Shown: positions 34,130 through 43,604, counted from the first letter of the stretch. The stretch is 64,000 nt of DNA from Tolypothrix sp. PCC 7712 (GCF_025860405.1 NZ_CP063785.1:124001-188000), one strand, 5' to 3'. The notes: generated from the sequence alone by a model not told the origin. Made by a program: numbers and translations.

Positions 34130-35926
34130 ATGAGAATTCTCATAGTTGAAGATGATTGTTCCCTGGCTCAAGCTGTTGCAGTAGTTCTTACTCAACAACA
34201 TTATGTAGTTGATATTGCTGCTGATGGACAAGAGGCTTGGGAGTTTGTAAATGTCTGTAACTATGATTTAATTTTGCTCGATATAGTTCTGCCTAAGCTA
34301 GATGGTATTAGCCTTTGTCAACAATTACGACAACAAGGCTATCAAATGCTGATTCTGCTTTTAACTGCAAAAGATACCAAGACTGATAAAGTTATGGGTT
34401 TAGATGCAGGAGCAGATGATTATGTTGTTAAACCTTTCGATTTTCAAGAGTTATCGGCTCGGATTCGCGCTTTACTTCGTCGGGGAAATTCTTCTTTACC
34501 TCCGGTTTTAGAATGGGGAGGTTTACGTCTAGATCCGAGTAGTTTTGAAGTAACTTATGATAGTCAAACTCTACATTTAACTGCAAAAGAATTTAGTATT
34601 TTAGAACTTTTTTTACGCAACAATCAGCGCGTATATAGTCGGAGTGCAATTGTAGACTTACTGTGGGGTGCGGAAGAAGATCCACCAGCAGCAAATACTA
34701 TTAAGTCTCATATTAAAAGTCTGCGGCAAAAACTCAAAGCAGCAGGCGCTAACTATGATTTTATTGAAACGGTTTATGGTATGGGTTATCGCTTAAAACC
34801 CTCATGCCAGGAAATCGAGACGGAAGCAACACAAGAGCAGCAGCAAACTTTGTTAGCAGCGGTTGCTCAGGCGCGAGAGGCTTTCAAAGCTAAAGTTGGC
34901 TCGCGCATTGCTGTATTAGAGCAAGTAGTCGATAGTTACAGACAAGGTATCCTTGACAGTCAAATGCTTCAGCAAGCAGAACAAGAAGCTCATAAGCTAG
35001 TTGGTTCTTTGGGAAGTTTTGGCTTTATTGAGGGTTCACAATTAGCCGAGGAAATAGAAGATTTACTTGCAGGTAAAGCATTTATCTCTGTATCACAGTG
35101 TTTACGTTTAGATCAACTCGTGATGCAGTTACAACAGGAGTTTTATCTAACTCCTGTTGAGGTAGTACATAGTGAAGCTCGTCAAAATCTGCTATTGATA
35201 GTGAGCAAGGATGCAGAAGTAGTAGAACCTTTGGTTAAAGAAGCTGCAACTGAGGGAATGGCAGTGAAGATTGTGAATCATCTTGGTGCTTTAGATGATG
35301 CGATCGCATTTTCAAACCCCAATGCAATTTTACTTGACTTGAATGTTAGCGATAGCACTCAAGATAGTTTAAATTTTGTCAAGGAGTTGTCTAGGCGATC
35401 GCCTGCAATACCTACATTAGTAATTACAGACAAGAATAATTTTCTTGAGCGTGTCGAAGTAGCGCGTGCTGGCGGATGCTCTTTTTTGCAGAAATCGGTG
35501 TCACCCCAGCAAATTTTACAGGCGATTACTCAAGTCATACAACCAACTCAGATTACTGGCGCGAGAATCATGGTTGTTGATGATGAACCAAAAGTTTTAA
35601 CTGATATCCAAAAACATTTGGCACCTTGGGGAGTGAACTTAAATACCTTGAAAGATTCCCGACGCTTTTGGGAAATTTTCTTAGAATTTGCTCCCGATTT
35701 ATTGATTTTAGATGTAGATATGCCTGATATTAATGGCATCGACATTTGTCAGGTAGTCCGTAATGAACCTGACTTTAACTCATTACCAGTATTGTTTTTA
35801 GTTGATACTTTTGCAGCAGATATTGTTGAGCAGTTATTTGTAGTTGGTGCTGATGATTGTCTGAGTAAGCCTATCGTAGGTTCAAAACTCATCAACCGCA
35901 TTTTTAACCATCTAAAACGGACTTAA
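34130..35926 (+). CDS. Five-module response regulator: REC, winged helix, HPt, REC, REC
   Basis: This 598-residue protein has an OmpR-type half (1-225) with D51 and winged helix (LTAKEFSILEL, NTIKSHIKSLRQKLK, YGMGYRLKP). An HPt-like helical bundle (~235-345) follows with AHKLVGSLGSFGF, where H288 is the probable phospho-histidine. The second receiver (~350-475) has ILLDLNV but lacks the usual DD pair at its start (IVSKDAE). The third receiver (~482-598) has VVDDEP and LILDVDMPDING. Such fusions allow an intramolecular phosphorelay ending in DNA binding. The upstream DUF4118-PAS kinase may feed it. It is a candidate for binding the second-class 11-bp repeats (inference). Confidence 0.92.
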   Translation: MRILIVEDDCSLAQAVAVVLTQQHYVVDIAADGQEAWEFVNVCNYDLILLDIVLPKLDGISLCQQLRQQGYQMLILLLTAKDTKTDKVMGLDAGADDYVVKPFDFQELSARIRALLRRGNSSLPPVLEWGGLRLDPSSFEVTYDSQTLHLTAKEFSILELFLRNNQRVYSRSAIVDLLWGAEEDPPAANTIKSHIKSLRQKLKAAGANYDFIETVYGMGYRLKPSCQEIETEATQEQQQTLLAAVAQAREAFKAKVGSRIAVLEQVVDSYRQGILDSQMLQQAEQEAHKLVGSLGSFGFIEGSQLAEEIEDLLAGKAFISVSQCLRLDQLVMQLQQEFYLTPVEVVHSEARQNLLLIVSKDAEVVEPLVKEAATEGMAVKIVNHLGALDDAIAFSNPNAILLDLNVSDSTQDSLNFVKELSRRSPAIPTLVITDKNNFLERVEVARAGGCSFLQKSVSPQQILQAITQVIQPTQITGARIMVVDDEPKVLTDIQKHLAPWGVNLNTLKDSRRFWEIFLEFAPDLLILDVDMPDINGIDICQVVRNEPDFNSLPVLFLVDTFAADIVEQLFVVGADDCLSKPIVGSKLINRIFNHLKRT

Positions 35927-35994
35927 CTTTAGGTGGATTAATATCAATATTTTGGTAATTTCTTCGCCATGCCCTATGCCCTTTGCCCCATGCC

Positions 35995-36028
35995 CAAAAA
36001 CTCCATCCCCTTGTGGGTGGAGTTTTTG
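35995..36028. terminator. Hairpin terminator after the five-module regulator
   Basis: CAAAAACTCCA (35995-36005) and TGGAGTTTTTG (36018-36028) pair over 11 bp with a 12-nt loop, giving T-runs on both strands. It separates convergent genes: the regulator on + and the DUF2238 operon on -. Confidence 0.85.
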
Positions 36029-36065
36029 ATGATTCCTAATTCTTACTTAGCTTTCAATTAATTTA

Positions 36066-36665
36066 TTACCTACCTCCACTAGTAAGTGAATACTCAGATT
36101 TTGTTTGGGGATTTGTCCATTCTTGTAATCCCCAAAGACTAATTAAAGCTGCTAAACCAGCCCCTAAAGAGTCCATAATTAAATCGATGATGGTATCATC
36201 TAAGCTGACAATCACTTCAGTACTCAAAATTTTGCCAGCCGACCATTCTATAACCTCCCATACAGCACCAATGGCAATACCAAAACTGGCAATAGTTAGC
36301 AAATATAAAAGTGTATGATTCCGAAAAATATTCAACATAGAACTATACACTAAAAAACTCAATGCTAAGGTAATCGAAAAAGTTGTATAACAATGAACAA
36401 TTTCGTCATAGGGCCCCGGCATATTAAATAAACCCCAAACCCAACCGAGCGCATTTAGCAAAGCTGCTACTACAAATAAACAATCAAATAAAGTTGGTAA
36501 TTTGTCATCTCGAATCACAAATACCAAAGATGCTATCAAAAAAAATCCTAAAGCTAAGGCATTCAACCAATTACCCTGAACTGATGCAAAAATTACAAAG
36601 ATTGCCAATAGTGCTTGTCCTAACCAAGCTAATGCTCGATATCCTCGCCAATTTATACTTTTCAT
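36066..36665 (-). CDS. DUF2238-like integral membrane protein
   Basis: This 199-residue protein has about six membrane helices. Conserved polar positions sit within the helices: YDEIVHCYTTF (~85-95), GAVWEVIEWSAG (~137-148) and DDTIIDLIMDSLGA (~159-172). This is the D-E-H / W-E-E / D-D signature of the DUF2238/YjdF-type family, whose function is unknown. Its ATG overlaps the stop of the DUF2254 gene by 4 bp (ATGA), so translation is coupled in a three-gene operon with MscS. Confidence 0.82.
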   Translation of the reverse strand: MKSINWRGYRALAWLGQALLAIFVIFASVQGNWLNALALGFFLIASLVFVIRDDKLPTLFDCLFVVAALLNALGWVWGLFNMPGPYDEIVHCYTTFSITLALSFLVYSSMLNIFRNHTLLYLLTIASFGIAIGAVWEVIEWSAGKILSTEVIVSLDDTIIDLIMDSLGAGLAALISLWGLQEWTNPQTKSEYSLTSGGR

Positions 36666-38032
36666 CTTTTGCTCTTATGTTCTATAAAATTCCAATTTTT
36701 AATCGCTTTGTTGTAGTCTAAAGCTTTAATTACTGCATGATACTGTCGCTCTACATCTTGGCGGTCTTGCTCTTGTAAAAGTCCTTCTCGACTATCTTGC
36801 AAAATCATGTCAGCATGACGCTTGAGGGATGTACAATATTGGCGATTGTTTGTATAGTTAGCAATAGTTTCTATAGCTTCTAACAACCTAATAGTTACTC
36901 CTACATCCGATTTACCATACTGCCGAATTTGGTTAAAGGCACGATCGAGTAATCCTGTAAAATTAGTTCCTGGAGCAATAATGCGTAGTTTTTGGTTTTG
37001 ATCGTAGCGGTAAGGTGATGGAAAATCCCTTTGAACTAAATGACAAAAACCTGCACTGAGTCTGTCAATACAACGAATTGCTGTAAATGGATCGTTGATG
37101 CCAGGAGAGATGGCACGCAAGGCAATTTCTACTAATTGAACGATGGGAAATTCTATATCTTGTTGCTCTGTACGTTCTATACCTAAAATAAAAGCATCAT
37201 TGATTTGTTTGACAAGTTTGGCCTTCACTCTTTCTTCTGGAAAAACTCTAACTAAATCGCTACCTCTAACTACAAATTTTCCTGGTCGAGTTTCCAAGCG
37301 AATCAGCAGATTATACTTGCAAGCAATATTCATAATTTCTGCATCATCTATAGCTTGCAGATAACCTGTTTTTATCCCTGGAATAGGGTATGATTCCTCT
37401 TCAAAAGAAGTGGGAATTGATTCAGTAGCATCTTGTTCGGTTTGACCTTCTCCAACTTTTTCTGGAAACAGGCGCTCGATTGTTTTATCTAAATCATCAC
37501 TGACATTGATAATGATGTGAGATGCCTGAATAATAGTTGAAGCATGATGGATAAAATAAATCAGGACACCAATGCTAATAATTGCTAGTAAAATACCGAC
37601 TGTCACAGATAGTTGCGGCACAAATAGACTGTATCCGTCCCCTTCTCCATGAATTGTCCGCAGTACCAGCAAGCAGTAAATAAACGTACTAATAAATGTG
37701 CCTAGCGCCAATTGATTACCCGTATCTTGCATAAAATTACGTAGTAATCGGGGGCCAAAATTTGACGCAGCCAGCTGCAGGGCAACGATTGTAATTGAAA
37801 AGGCTGTAGCCGCAACACTTACCATCGAACCTGCTACAGCTTCCAAAAGCGATCGCGCTCCATCTGCACCACCAGTATAAATCCACCAGTAATTAATATC
37901 TGCATTGCCAGAACGGTCAAGACTGAGCATAATGAACGCCAAAGCTGTAGCCGCCACCGCCATGACTGCGGGAATAAACCAGTAGCTTGAGTGCAGTTGA
38001 TCCCAAAGCTTGCTTAACTTAACGTTTTTCAT
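36662..38032 (-). CDS. DUF2254 family membrane protein
   Basis: This 456-residue protein has four membrane helices in the N-terminal 180 residues (~16-38, 60-88, 108-130, 138-160). The family motif GSMVSVAATAFSITIVALQLAASNFGPRLL is near residues 67-96 (here cited as GSMVSVAATAFS and LQLAASNFGPRLL). A soluble C-terminal domain (~170-456) includes ARAISPGINDPFTA in slightly altered form (ALRAISPGINDPFTAI). Function is unknown. It overlaps MscS upstream and the DUF2238 gene downstream by 4 bp each, which suggests one envelope-tension or ion-homeostasis unit. Confidence 0.9.
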   Translation of the reverse strand: MKNVKLSKLWDQLHSSYWFIPAVMAVAATALAFIMLSLDRSGNADINYWWIYTGGADGARSLLEAVAGSMVSVAATAFSITIVALQLAASNFGPRLLRNFMQDTGNQLALGTFISTFIYCLLVLRTIHGEGDGYSLFVPQLSVTVGILLAIISIGVLIYFIHHASTIIQASHIIINVSDDLDKTIERLFPEKVGEGQTEQDATESIPTSFEEESYPIPGIKTGYLQAIDDAEIMNIACKYNLLIRLETRPGKFVVRGSDLVRVFPEERVKAKLVKQINDAFILGIERTEQQDIEFPIVQLVEIALRAISPGINDPFTAIRCIDRLSAGFCHLVQRDFPSPYRYDQNQKLRIIAPGTNFTGLLDRAFNQIRQYGKSDVGVTIRLLEAIETIANYTNNRQYCTSLKRHADMILQDSREGLLQEQDRQDVERQYHAVIKALDYNKAIKNWNFIEHKSKR

Positions 38033-39036
38033 TGTTCGTCAAATTGAGAATCTATGTTGCCATTACCGTCATTAGAAGAACGTTTTTGTGCCAGTAACCT
38101 CAGAGAATAACTGATGCGGCGAGGCTTTGGTACTTCCCGATTACCAGCCGGCCACCCTTCACGCTGACTTTGGCGATCGCCATCTGTCTCTTCGGTTTGG
38201 TCGTGAAATAAAATTTGTTGGGTGGGGAAAGGTAAATCTATACCATTGGCGGTGAGGGTTTTCTTGATTGCAGTGAGGACGCGATCGCGTGAAGTCAGAT
38301 CGTCGGCTCTTCTGGGTGGTTTAATCCACCAACGGGCGCGGATATTCACAGTACTTTCAGCTAATTCCATCACCAATACATCAGGTGCAGGATCTGACAA
38401 CACCTCATCAACACTCTGCATTGCTTGGAAAATTAATTGCTTGGCTCGGTCAATATCATCACCATAACCAATGCCGACATCATACTCTAAACGACGGCTT
38501 TCAAAGGCAGTATTTACAGTCACAGAATTGGTGAACAATTCGGAGTTAGGAATCACAATCCGCCGACCATCATAAGTTCTAATTGTGGTGGCGCGGGTCT
38601 CAATATTTTCTACAGTTCCTTCAAAGTTTTTAAAGACTATTTGGTCATTAATTTGAAAAGGTTCAGTGAGTAAAATTAAAATTCCTGCTAAAAAGTTCTG
38701 CAAAATATCGCGGAAGGCAAAACCAATTGCTACCCCACTGATTCCTAAAAGTTGCACTAAATCACCGGCTCTAAATGTAGGTATGACAATTGATAGAGCG
38801 ATGAATAGTCCTATTAGAATTGTTGTCCCCTGTGCTAAACGCCCCAGTACTAATCCTAAGTTGCGAGCTTGACGACGGTTTCTTGTTACTCGTTTGACAA
38901 CTTTCTTAATTGACCTAGCAATCAGAAAGAAGATGACAAAGACAATTAATGCCAACACCATATTTGGAAGCAGTGCAATAAATCCATTGAGCATCTCTTG
39001 AATTTGCTTCCAAACTACGGATATTTCTGCATTCAT
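38029..39036 (-). CDS. Small-conductance mechanosensitive channel (MscS family)
   Basis: This 335-residue protein has three N-terminal helices, then the pore-lining helix and beta-domain: LGISGVAIGFAFRDILQNFLAGI (seen as GVAIGFAFRDILQNFLAG, ~98-115), ILLTEPFQINDQIV, VENIETRATTIRTYDGRRIVIPN (cited as IRTYDGRRIVIPN) and a mixed alpha/beta C-terminal domain. The last ~50 residues are a charged, disordered extension. MscS channels open on hypo-osmotic shock to release solutes. This is the first gene of the operon with DUF2254 and DUF2238. Confidence 0.93.
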   Translation of the reverse strand: MNAEISVVWKQIQEMLNGFIALLPNMVLALIVFVIFFLIARSIKKVVKRVTRNRRQARNLGLVLGRLAQGTTILIGLFIALSIVIPTFRAGDLVQLLGISGVAIGFAFRDILQNFLAGILILLTEPFQINDQIVFKNFEGTVENIETRATTIRTYDGRRIVIPNSELFTNSVTVNTAFESRRLEYDVGIGYGDDIDRAKQLIFQAMQSVDEVLSDPAPDVLVMELAESTVNIRARWWIKPPRRADDLTSRDRVLTAIKKTLTANGIDLPFPTQQILFHDQTEETDGDRQSQREGWPAGNREVPKPRRISYSLRLLAQKRSSNDGNGNIDSQFDEQ

Positions 39037-39137
39037 GTTACTTGCTGTGACTGATAAACTAAAGATGAAAATTCCAGCGTTGATGAGTGAAACTGGTAAG
39101 CTAATGCGCGCCTAAATTGCATAACTACTCAAGAAGG

Positions 39138-39183
39138 CTGTTAACTGTTAACGGTTGACTGTCAACGGTCAACGGTCAACAGC
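39138..39183. repeat. STRR heptanucleotide array
   Basis: Units of GTTAACT/GTTGACT then GTCAACG lie between GGCT and AGCC. The left flank AAATTGCATAACTACT is shared with the array at 19909. Confidence 0.85.
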
Positions 39184-39258
39184 CCTCATGAGGGATTGTG
39201 CAACTTAAAAGCAGAATAGCTTAGTAAATAGCCAAAAAAAAAGGCTAGTACAGAGCCT

Positions 39259-39288
39259 ACCAGCAATAAAAGACTATTTATTGCTGGT
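39259..39288 (-). terminator. Hairpin terminator of the general-stress gene
   Basis: ACCAGCAATAAA (39259-39270), loop AGACTA and TTTATTGCTGGT (39277-39288) pair over 12 bp. On the minus strand, downstream of the stress gene, a long T-run follows after a further ~20 nt. Confidence 0.65.
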
Positions 39289-39344
39289 TGACATCCATAA
39301 CTTTCTTAATCAATGCATTTGCGATCTGCAAAATTGCACTGAAA

Positions 39345-40004
39345 TTAGCGCATCTGTTGACGCTTATCAACAATTTCTACTGGGGAATCATTGCTGGTAG
39401 CGGGAGTATCTACAGTTCTTTGGCGATCACCATACATCTGGTCGGCTCTCGAAGGAGTGCGATCGGGAGCATTAGAGATGTTATATGTTCTCCAATCACG
39501 AACCCCACGACTTCTGAGAATTGAACCAGCACGCTCAATTTCATCACCAAAGCCTTCCACCATTACCAAATAGTCACCTTGGGAAACGCGATCGCCATAA
39601 CTTCTGGCTTCTTCCTCAGGAATCCCTAAACCAGTTAGCGCTCCGATAATACCGCCTGCTGCTGCGCCAATCCCAGCACCAGCCAAAGTAGTTGCAAAGG
39701 TTCCGGCTGCTAAAAATGGCCCTGCGCCTGGAACCACTAAACTTCCAAGACCGACAAGTAAACCGCCAACACCCCCCAAAACTGTACCTGTGACTGCACC
39801 AGCACCAGCACCTTCTCGTGCCTCATTATCACTTGTATCTCTCACCTGAGTACCAGCAATTTGCTCGTTCTGCTCTGTATCTTTCGCCAATACAGAAACT
39901 CGATCCATTGAAAAACCTGAGTTTCGCAGTTCATTTAAAGCTTCTTCGGCTGCTTGTCGGCTAGGAAATGTACCAACTGCACGTTTATATTGTTGAGTTG
40001 TCAT
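39345..40004 (-). CDS. General stress protein 17M-like protein
   Basis: This 219-residue protein starts (~5-50) with a general-stress-protein-17M-like fold, AVGTFPSRQAAEEALNELRNSGF and VSVLAKDT. A long Gly/Ala-rich hydrophobic region (~75-125, GAGAVTGTVLGGVGG...) is typical of glycine-zipper membrane-associating segments. The repeat of the first fold (GDYLVMVEGFGDEIERAGSIL, ~142-162) is followed by a polar tail. Relatives are induced by osmotic and desiccation stress. A strong GGAGG lies five bases before the ATG. It is monocistronic. Confidence 0.88.
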   Translation of the reverse strand: MTTQQYKRAVGTFPSRQAAEEALNELRNSGFSMDRVSVLAKDTEQNEQIAGTQVRDTSDNEAREGAGAGAVTGTVLGGVGGLLVGLGSLVVPGAGPFLAAGTFATTLAGAGIGAAAGGIIGALTGLGIPEEEARSYGDRVSQGDYLVMVEGFGDEIERAGSILRSRGVRDWRTYNISNAPDRTPSRADQMYGDRQRTVDTPATSNDSPVEIVDKRQQMR

Positions 40005-40494
40005 TTTTCCTCCTCAGACTATGACAAATGTATTCACATTTGTTCAATTACTGTTACAGTTTCTCTCCTCAAATCAGAATTTTCATCAGCCAAGAGGTTT
40101 ACTTGTTATCTATCCAAAGTTAGTATTGCACCAGACAGCAAGGCATAAAATCGCAATCATATAAAGTTGTGAAAATGCGAATTATAGAAAAATTTTGACT
40201 ATCATCTCTGACCTATGACTGAAGTTAATGAAAAAATAATTAATTATTATCAAATTAATAGTCAAACAAGTAAACCTTTGTAAAAAGTAATTGACAAATA
40301 ATGCTTTGCTGAGATTTTGAGATATCCAAATTGTTTGTCAAATCCAGCAAAATCAATTACTTGTAAGCGAACATTTACAGCGCATTGAGATAATTGCTGC
40401 CAAAACTTTTTTTAATTAGTTTTGTATTTGTGAGCCTTGGTAGATACTTGAGGCTAAAAAATTTTGTTGTCGTTTTTCCAAGGAGTATTAATTT
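40005..40494. other. 490-bp intergenic region
   Basis: This divergent region between the stress gene and the two-domain peptidoglycan-binding gene has no ORF or repeat family I recognise. It presumably holds both promoters. AAGGAG sits upstream of the 40495 ATG. Confidence 0.4.
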
Positions 40495-41136
40495 ATGAAT
40501 ACTCAATTTATGCGTTCAAAAATTCTTAGAGTTAGCTTGTTCTCAGCATTGGTGTTAGGAGTGCTACCTGTTAGTATGACACCAGCTAGAGGACAAACAA
40601 GCTCTACACTTACCAACATCATAGCTGATGGTAAACTCACTGAATATTCACCATCAACTGCACCTATACTTGTTCGTGGTACTGTGACACCGGCGCTCAG
40701 AGATGTACAAATCTTCCTGAAGCAGCAAGGATTTTACAATGGAGCGATTGATGGGATATATGGGCCTAATACATATTCTGCCGTAATCACATTTCAGCGA
40801 TCGCGTAATTTAACTGCCGATGGTCGAATTGGCCAAAACACTTGGGAGGCATTGCTGGATGCCTATAATCGCAACACTCCTGTCAATTCTAATAACCTCA
40901 GCCAATACTCGCCAAACACTGCACCTATTCTGACGATTGGTAGCCAGGGTCAAGCTGTTAAGGATATCCAAGCATTTCTGAAACAGCAAGGGTATTATAC
41001 AGGTGCAGTTGATGGCATATATGGTTCTGCAACTGCTGCATCTGTAGAAGCATTCCAGCAACGTGATGCCAATTTACAAAATGATGGCATTGTTGGTCGA
41101 AATACTTGGAGTACCATCCTAGATACTGTAAGTTAG
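40495..41136 (+). CDS. Secreted protein with two peptidoglycan-binding domains
   Basis: This 213-residue protein has a signal peptide (VSLFSALVLGVLPVSMTPARG) followed by two PG_binding_1 domains: ~68-122 (ALRDVQIFLKQQGFYNGAIDG, YGPNTYSAVITFQ, GRIGQNTWEAL) and ~152-212 (GQAVKDIQAFLKQQGYYTGA, GIVGRNTWSTI). Each is preceded by a TEYSPSTAPIL/SQYSPNTAPIL linker, an internal duplication. It has no catalytic domain. It is paralogous to the single-domain protein at 27135 and has a clear AAGGAG ribosome site. Confidence 0.92.
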   Translation: MNTQFMRSKILRVSLFSALVLGVLPVSMTPARGQTSSTLTNIIADGKLTEYSPSTAPILVRGTVTPALRDVQIFLKQQGFYNGAIDGIYGPNTYSAVITFQRSRNLTADGRIGQNTWEALLDAYNRNTPVNSNNLSQYSPNTAPILTIGSQGQAVKDIQAFLKQQGYYTGAVDGIYGSATAASVEAFQQRDANLQNDGIVGRNTWSTILDTVS

Positions 41137-41290
41137 TCTCAACAGTAGCGATCGCACCATTCTCATAACAATCATATGGCGATCGCTATTACCGCCATAG
41201 CAAAAAAGCCAGATTGTTTCATTGCCTGTGCGTAAGGCAAATTTCAAAACTTACGTATAGTCACCCGATATTTCAGCATCGGATCTGTAG

Positions 41291-42718
41291 GTGTCCCTTG
41301 TAAACTCATCTTTAGTAGGTTTTGCTAACTATTTAGTGCCCTTGATGATTGGGGCACGAGACATGGCCTTTCCCCGCCTCAACGCCGTTGCTTTTTGGAT
41401 GGTGCCGGTAGTCGGGATTCTTTTGATGGCTAGCTTCTTTGTTCCTGGCGGCCCTGCCCAAGCTGGTTGGTGGGCTTATCCCCCAGTTAGTTTGCAAAAC
41501 CCCACAGGTAACTTAATTAATGGTCAAGTTGTCTGGTTATTAGCGGTAGCAATATCTGGTGTCTCCTCAATTATGGGGGCAGTTAACTTTGTCACCACCA
41601 TCGTTAAGATGCGGGCACCAGGTATGGGCTTTTTTAAAATGCCCCTATTCGTTTGGGCAGTATTTAGTGCCCAAATTATCCAACTTTTTGGTCTACCTGC
41701 CTTGACAGCTGGTGCCGTCATGTTGCTACTAGACCTCACTGCTGGCACAGCCTTTTTTGACCCCAGCAAAGGCGGGAACCCAGTCATGTTTCAACACTAC
41801 TTCTGGTTCTATTCCCACCCTGCCGTTTATGTGATCATTCTGCCCATCTTCGGCATCTTCTCCGAAATCTTCCCTGTTTATAGCCGCAAACCTTTATTTG
41901 GTTACAAAGTAGTTGCAATTTCCTCTTTGTTAATTGCAGTCGTTAGCGCCATTGTTTGGGTACACCATTTGTATGTCAGTGGTACACCAGCTTGGATGCG
42001 GATGCTGTTCATGGTAACCACAATGTTGGTATCTGTACCGACTGGCATTAAGGTGTTTGCTTGGGTAGCAACAATTTGGGGTGGAAAGATGCGCTTAACT
42101 ACACCCATGCTATTTGCCTTGGGTGCATTAATCATGTTCGTCTTCGCAGGTATCGTTGGCATTATGCTTTCCTCAGTACCTGTGGATGTGCATGTCAATA
42201 ACACCTATTTCGTAGTTGGTCACTTCCACTATGTCCTATTCGGAACAGTGACAATGGGCTTGTATGCAGCCATCTACCACTGGTTCCCCAAAATGACCGG
42301 ACGGATGTACTACGAAAGCTGGGGCAAATTGCACTTCTGGTTAACATTCATTGGTACTAACCTCAACTTCTTACCCATGCACCCATTAGGATTGCAAGGG
42401 ATGTTACGCCGGATTTCTTCCTACGCACCAGAGTATGAATTCTGGAATATCATTGCTAGTCTTGGCTCATTCCTCTTAGGAATGTCTACCTTGCCCTTCA
42501 TTTTCAATATGGTAGTTTCCTGGATGCATGGTCAAAAAGCACCTGCTAATCCTTGGCGCGCTATTGGTTTGGAATGGTTGGTTGCTTCTCCACCACCAGT
42601 AGAAAACTTTGAAGAAATCCCTATCGTCATCAGCGAACCCTACGGCTACGGTAAGTCTGAACCATTGACTGCTAACATTCAGGCCCCGTCTGATTCCGCC
42701 TACAAGCCGTTCGCTTGA
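41291..42718 (+). CDS. ctaD: Cytochrome c oxidase subunit I, 5'-truncated (A2-type)
   Basis: This 475-residue product starts at GTG 41291 and joins the family sequence abruptly at VGFANYLVPLMIGARDMAFPR, which is about 90 residues into a normal subunit I. Helix I and most of helix II, including the heme-a ligand His, are missing. The rest is intact: FWFYSHPAVY (H176, CuB ligand; the YSHP motif marks A2-type oxidases), HHLYVSG, and VGHFHYVLFG (heme a3/a ligands). Subunit II, normally upstream, is absent, while subunit III follows. Unless the missing part was lost in assembly, this is a non-functional remnant of an alternative oxidase operon. The symbol gives the family. Confidence 0.85.
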   Translation: MSLVNSSLVGFANYLVPLMIGARDMAFPRLNAVAFWMVPVVGILLMASFFVPGGPAQAGWWAYPPVSLQNPTGNLINGQVVWLLAVAISGVSSIMGAVNFVTTIVKMRAPGMGFFKMPLFVWAVFSAQIIQLFGLPALTAGAVMLLLDLTAGTAFFDPSKGGNPVMFQHYFWFYSHPAVYVIILPIFGIFSEIFPVYSRKPLFGYKVVAISSLLIAVVSAIVWVHHLYVSGTPAWMRMLFMVTTMLVSVPTGIKVFAWVATIWGGKMRLTTPMLFALGALIMFVFAGIVGIMLSSVPVDVHVNNTYFVVGHFHYVLFGTVTMGLYAAIYHWFPKMTGRMYYESWGKLHFWLTFIGTNLNFLPMHPLGLQGMLRRISSYAPEYEFWNIIASLGSFLLGMSTLPFIFNMVVSWMHGQKAPANPWRAIGLEWLVASPPPVENFEEIPIVISEPYGYGKSEPLTANIQAPSDSAYKPFA

Positions 42719-42732
42719 GGCAAGTAATTTTT

Positions 42733-42808
42733 AACCGCAGAGGAAGCAGGGTTAACGCTGAGTAACGCGGAGTTTCATATCTGTTAGTCCTCCGCGTCCT
42801 CTGCGGTT
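42733..42808. repeat. Nested palindromic repeat between coxA and coxC
   Basis: AACCGCAGAGGA (42733-42744) pairs with TCCTCTGCGGTT (42797-42808). Inside, ACGCGGAG pairs with CTCCGCGT. This is the common cyanobacterial ACGCAGAG-type interspersed repeat. In the mRNA it would form a strong hairpin between the two oxidase genes. Confidence 0.7.
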
Positions 42809-42895
42809 CGTTTATTACCCTCTGCAATCAAGGTGCTGACTACGTTGTCTTCTCTCAGCACTCATTACTGAATTTGGTTAAGGAGAATTTCCGCA

Positions 42896-43498
42896 ATGGA
42901 CAGTTATCTCACTTCTGGGGAGTCTCATCACATAAGTGGTGAACATACCCACGACGAAGAAGGCAATAAGATGTTTGGCTTCATCGTCTTCTTGCTATCA
43001 GAAAGTGTTATTTTCCTGAGCTTTTTCGCTGGATATATTGTTTACAAAATCACGACTCCTAACTGGCTACCGGCTGGTGTCTCTGGATTAGAAATTAAAG
43101 ACCCCGCAATCAATACAGTGATTCTGGTTTCCAGTAGTTTCGTGATTTACTTGGCCGAACGTGCTTTGCAACGTCACGACTTACTGAAATTTCGTCTGTT
43201 TCTTGCAGCTACAATGGCTATGGGTAGCTACTTTTTATTAGGACAGGCACTTGAATGGCACAGCCTCGCCTTTGGTTTTACTTCTGGCGTTTTCGGTGGG
43301 ATGTTCTATTTGCTTACAGGCTTTCACGGTTTGCACGTACTTACCGGGATTTTGCTACAGTCGATTATTCTGGTACGCTCTTTTAATCCAGGTAATTATG
43401 ATACTGGTCACTTTGGTGTCAATGCAACTTCATTGTTTTGGCACTTTGTTGATGTGATCTGGATTGTGTTGTTTATTCTGATTTACATTTGGCAGTAA
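42896..43498 (+). CDS. ctaE: Cytochrome c oxidase subunit III
   Basis: This 200-residue protein has five membrane helices and the subunit III pattern: EEGNKMFGFIVFLLSESVIF (cited as NKMFGFIVFLLSESV), FLLGQALEWHSL, GFHGLHVLTG and FWHFVDVIWIVLF. Its length is typical of cyanobacterial CtaE. It starts at an ATG after AAGGAG. The gene is complete, which makes the truncation of subunit I just upstream more striking. Confidence 0.94.
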   Translation: MDSYLTSGESHHISGEHTHDEEGNKMFGFIVFLLSESVIFLSFFAGYIVYKITTPNWLPAGVSGLEIKDPAINTVILVSSSFVIYLAERALQRHDLLKFRLFLAATMAMGSYFLLGQALEWHSLAFGFTSGVFGGMFYLLTGFHGLHVLTGILLQSIILVRSFNPGNYDTGHFGVNATSLFWHFVDVIWIVLFILIYIWQ

Positions 43499-43604
43499 AC
43501 TGCAATTTCAATAAGTTTCCTGCCAGAGGTAAAGCCCTCTTGATTTAATTCCCAGGCTGAACCATATTTAACCATAGCAAGTAGTGAATTAGTGAGATAT
43601 ACAA

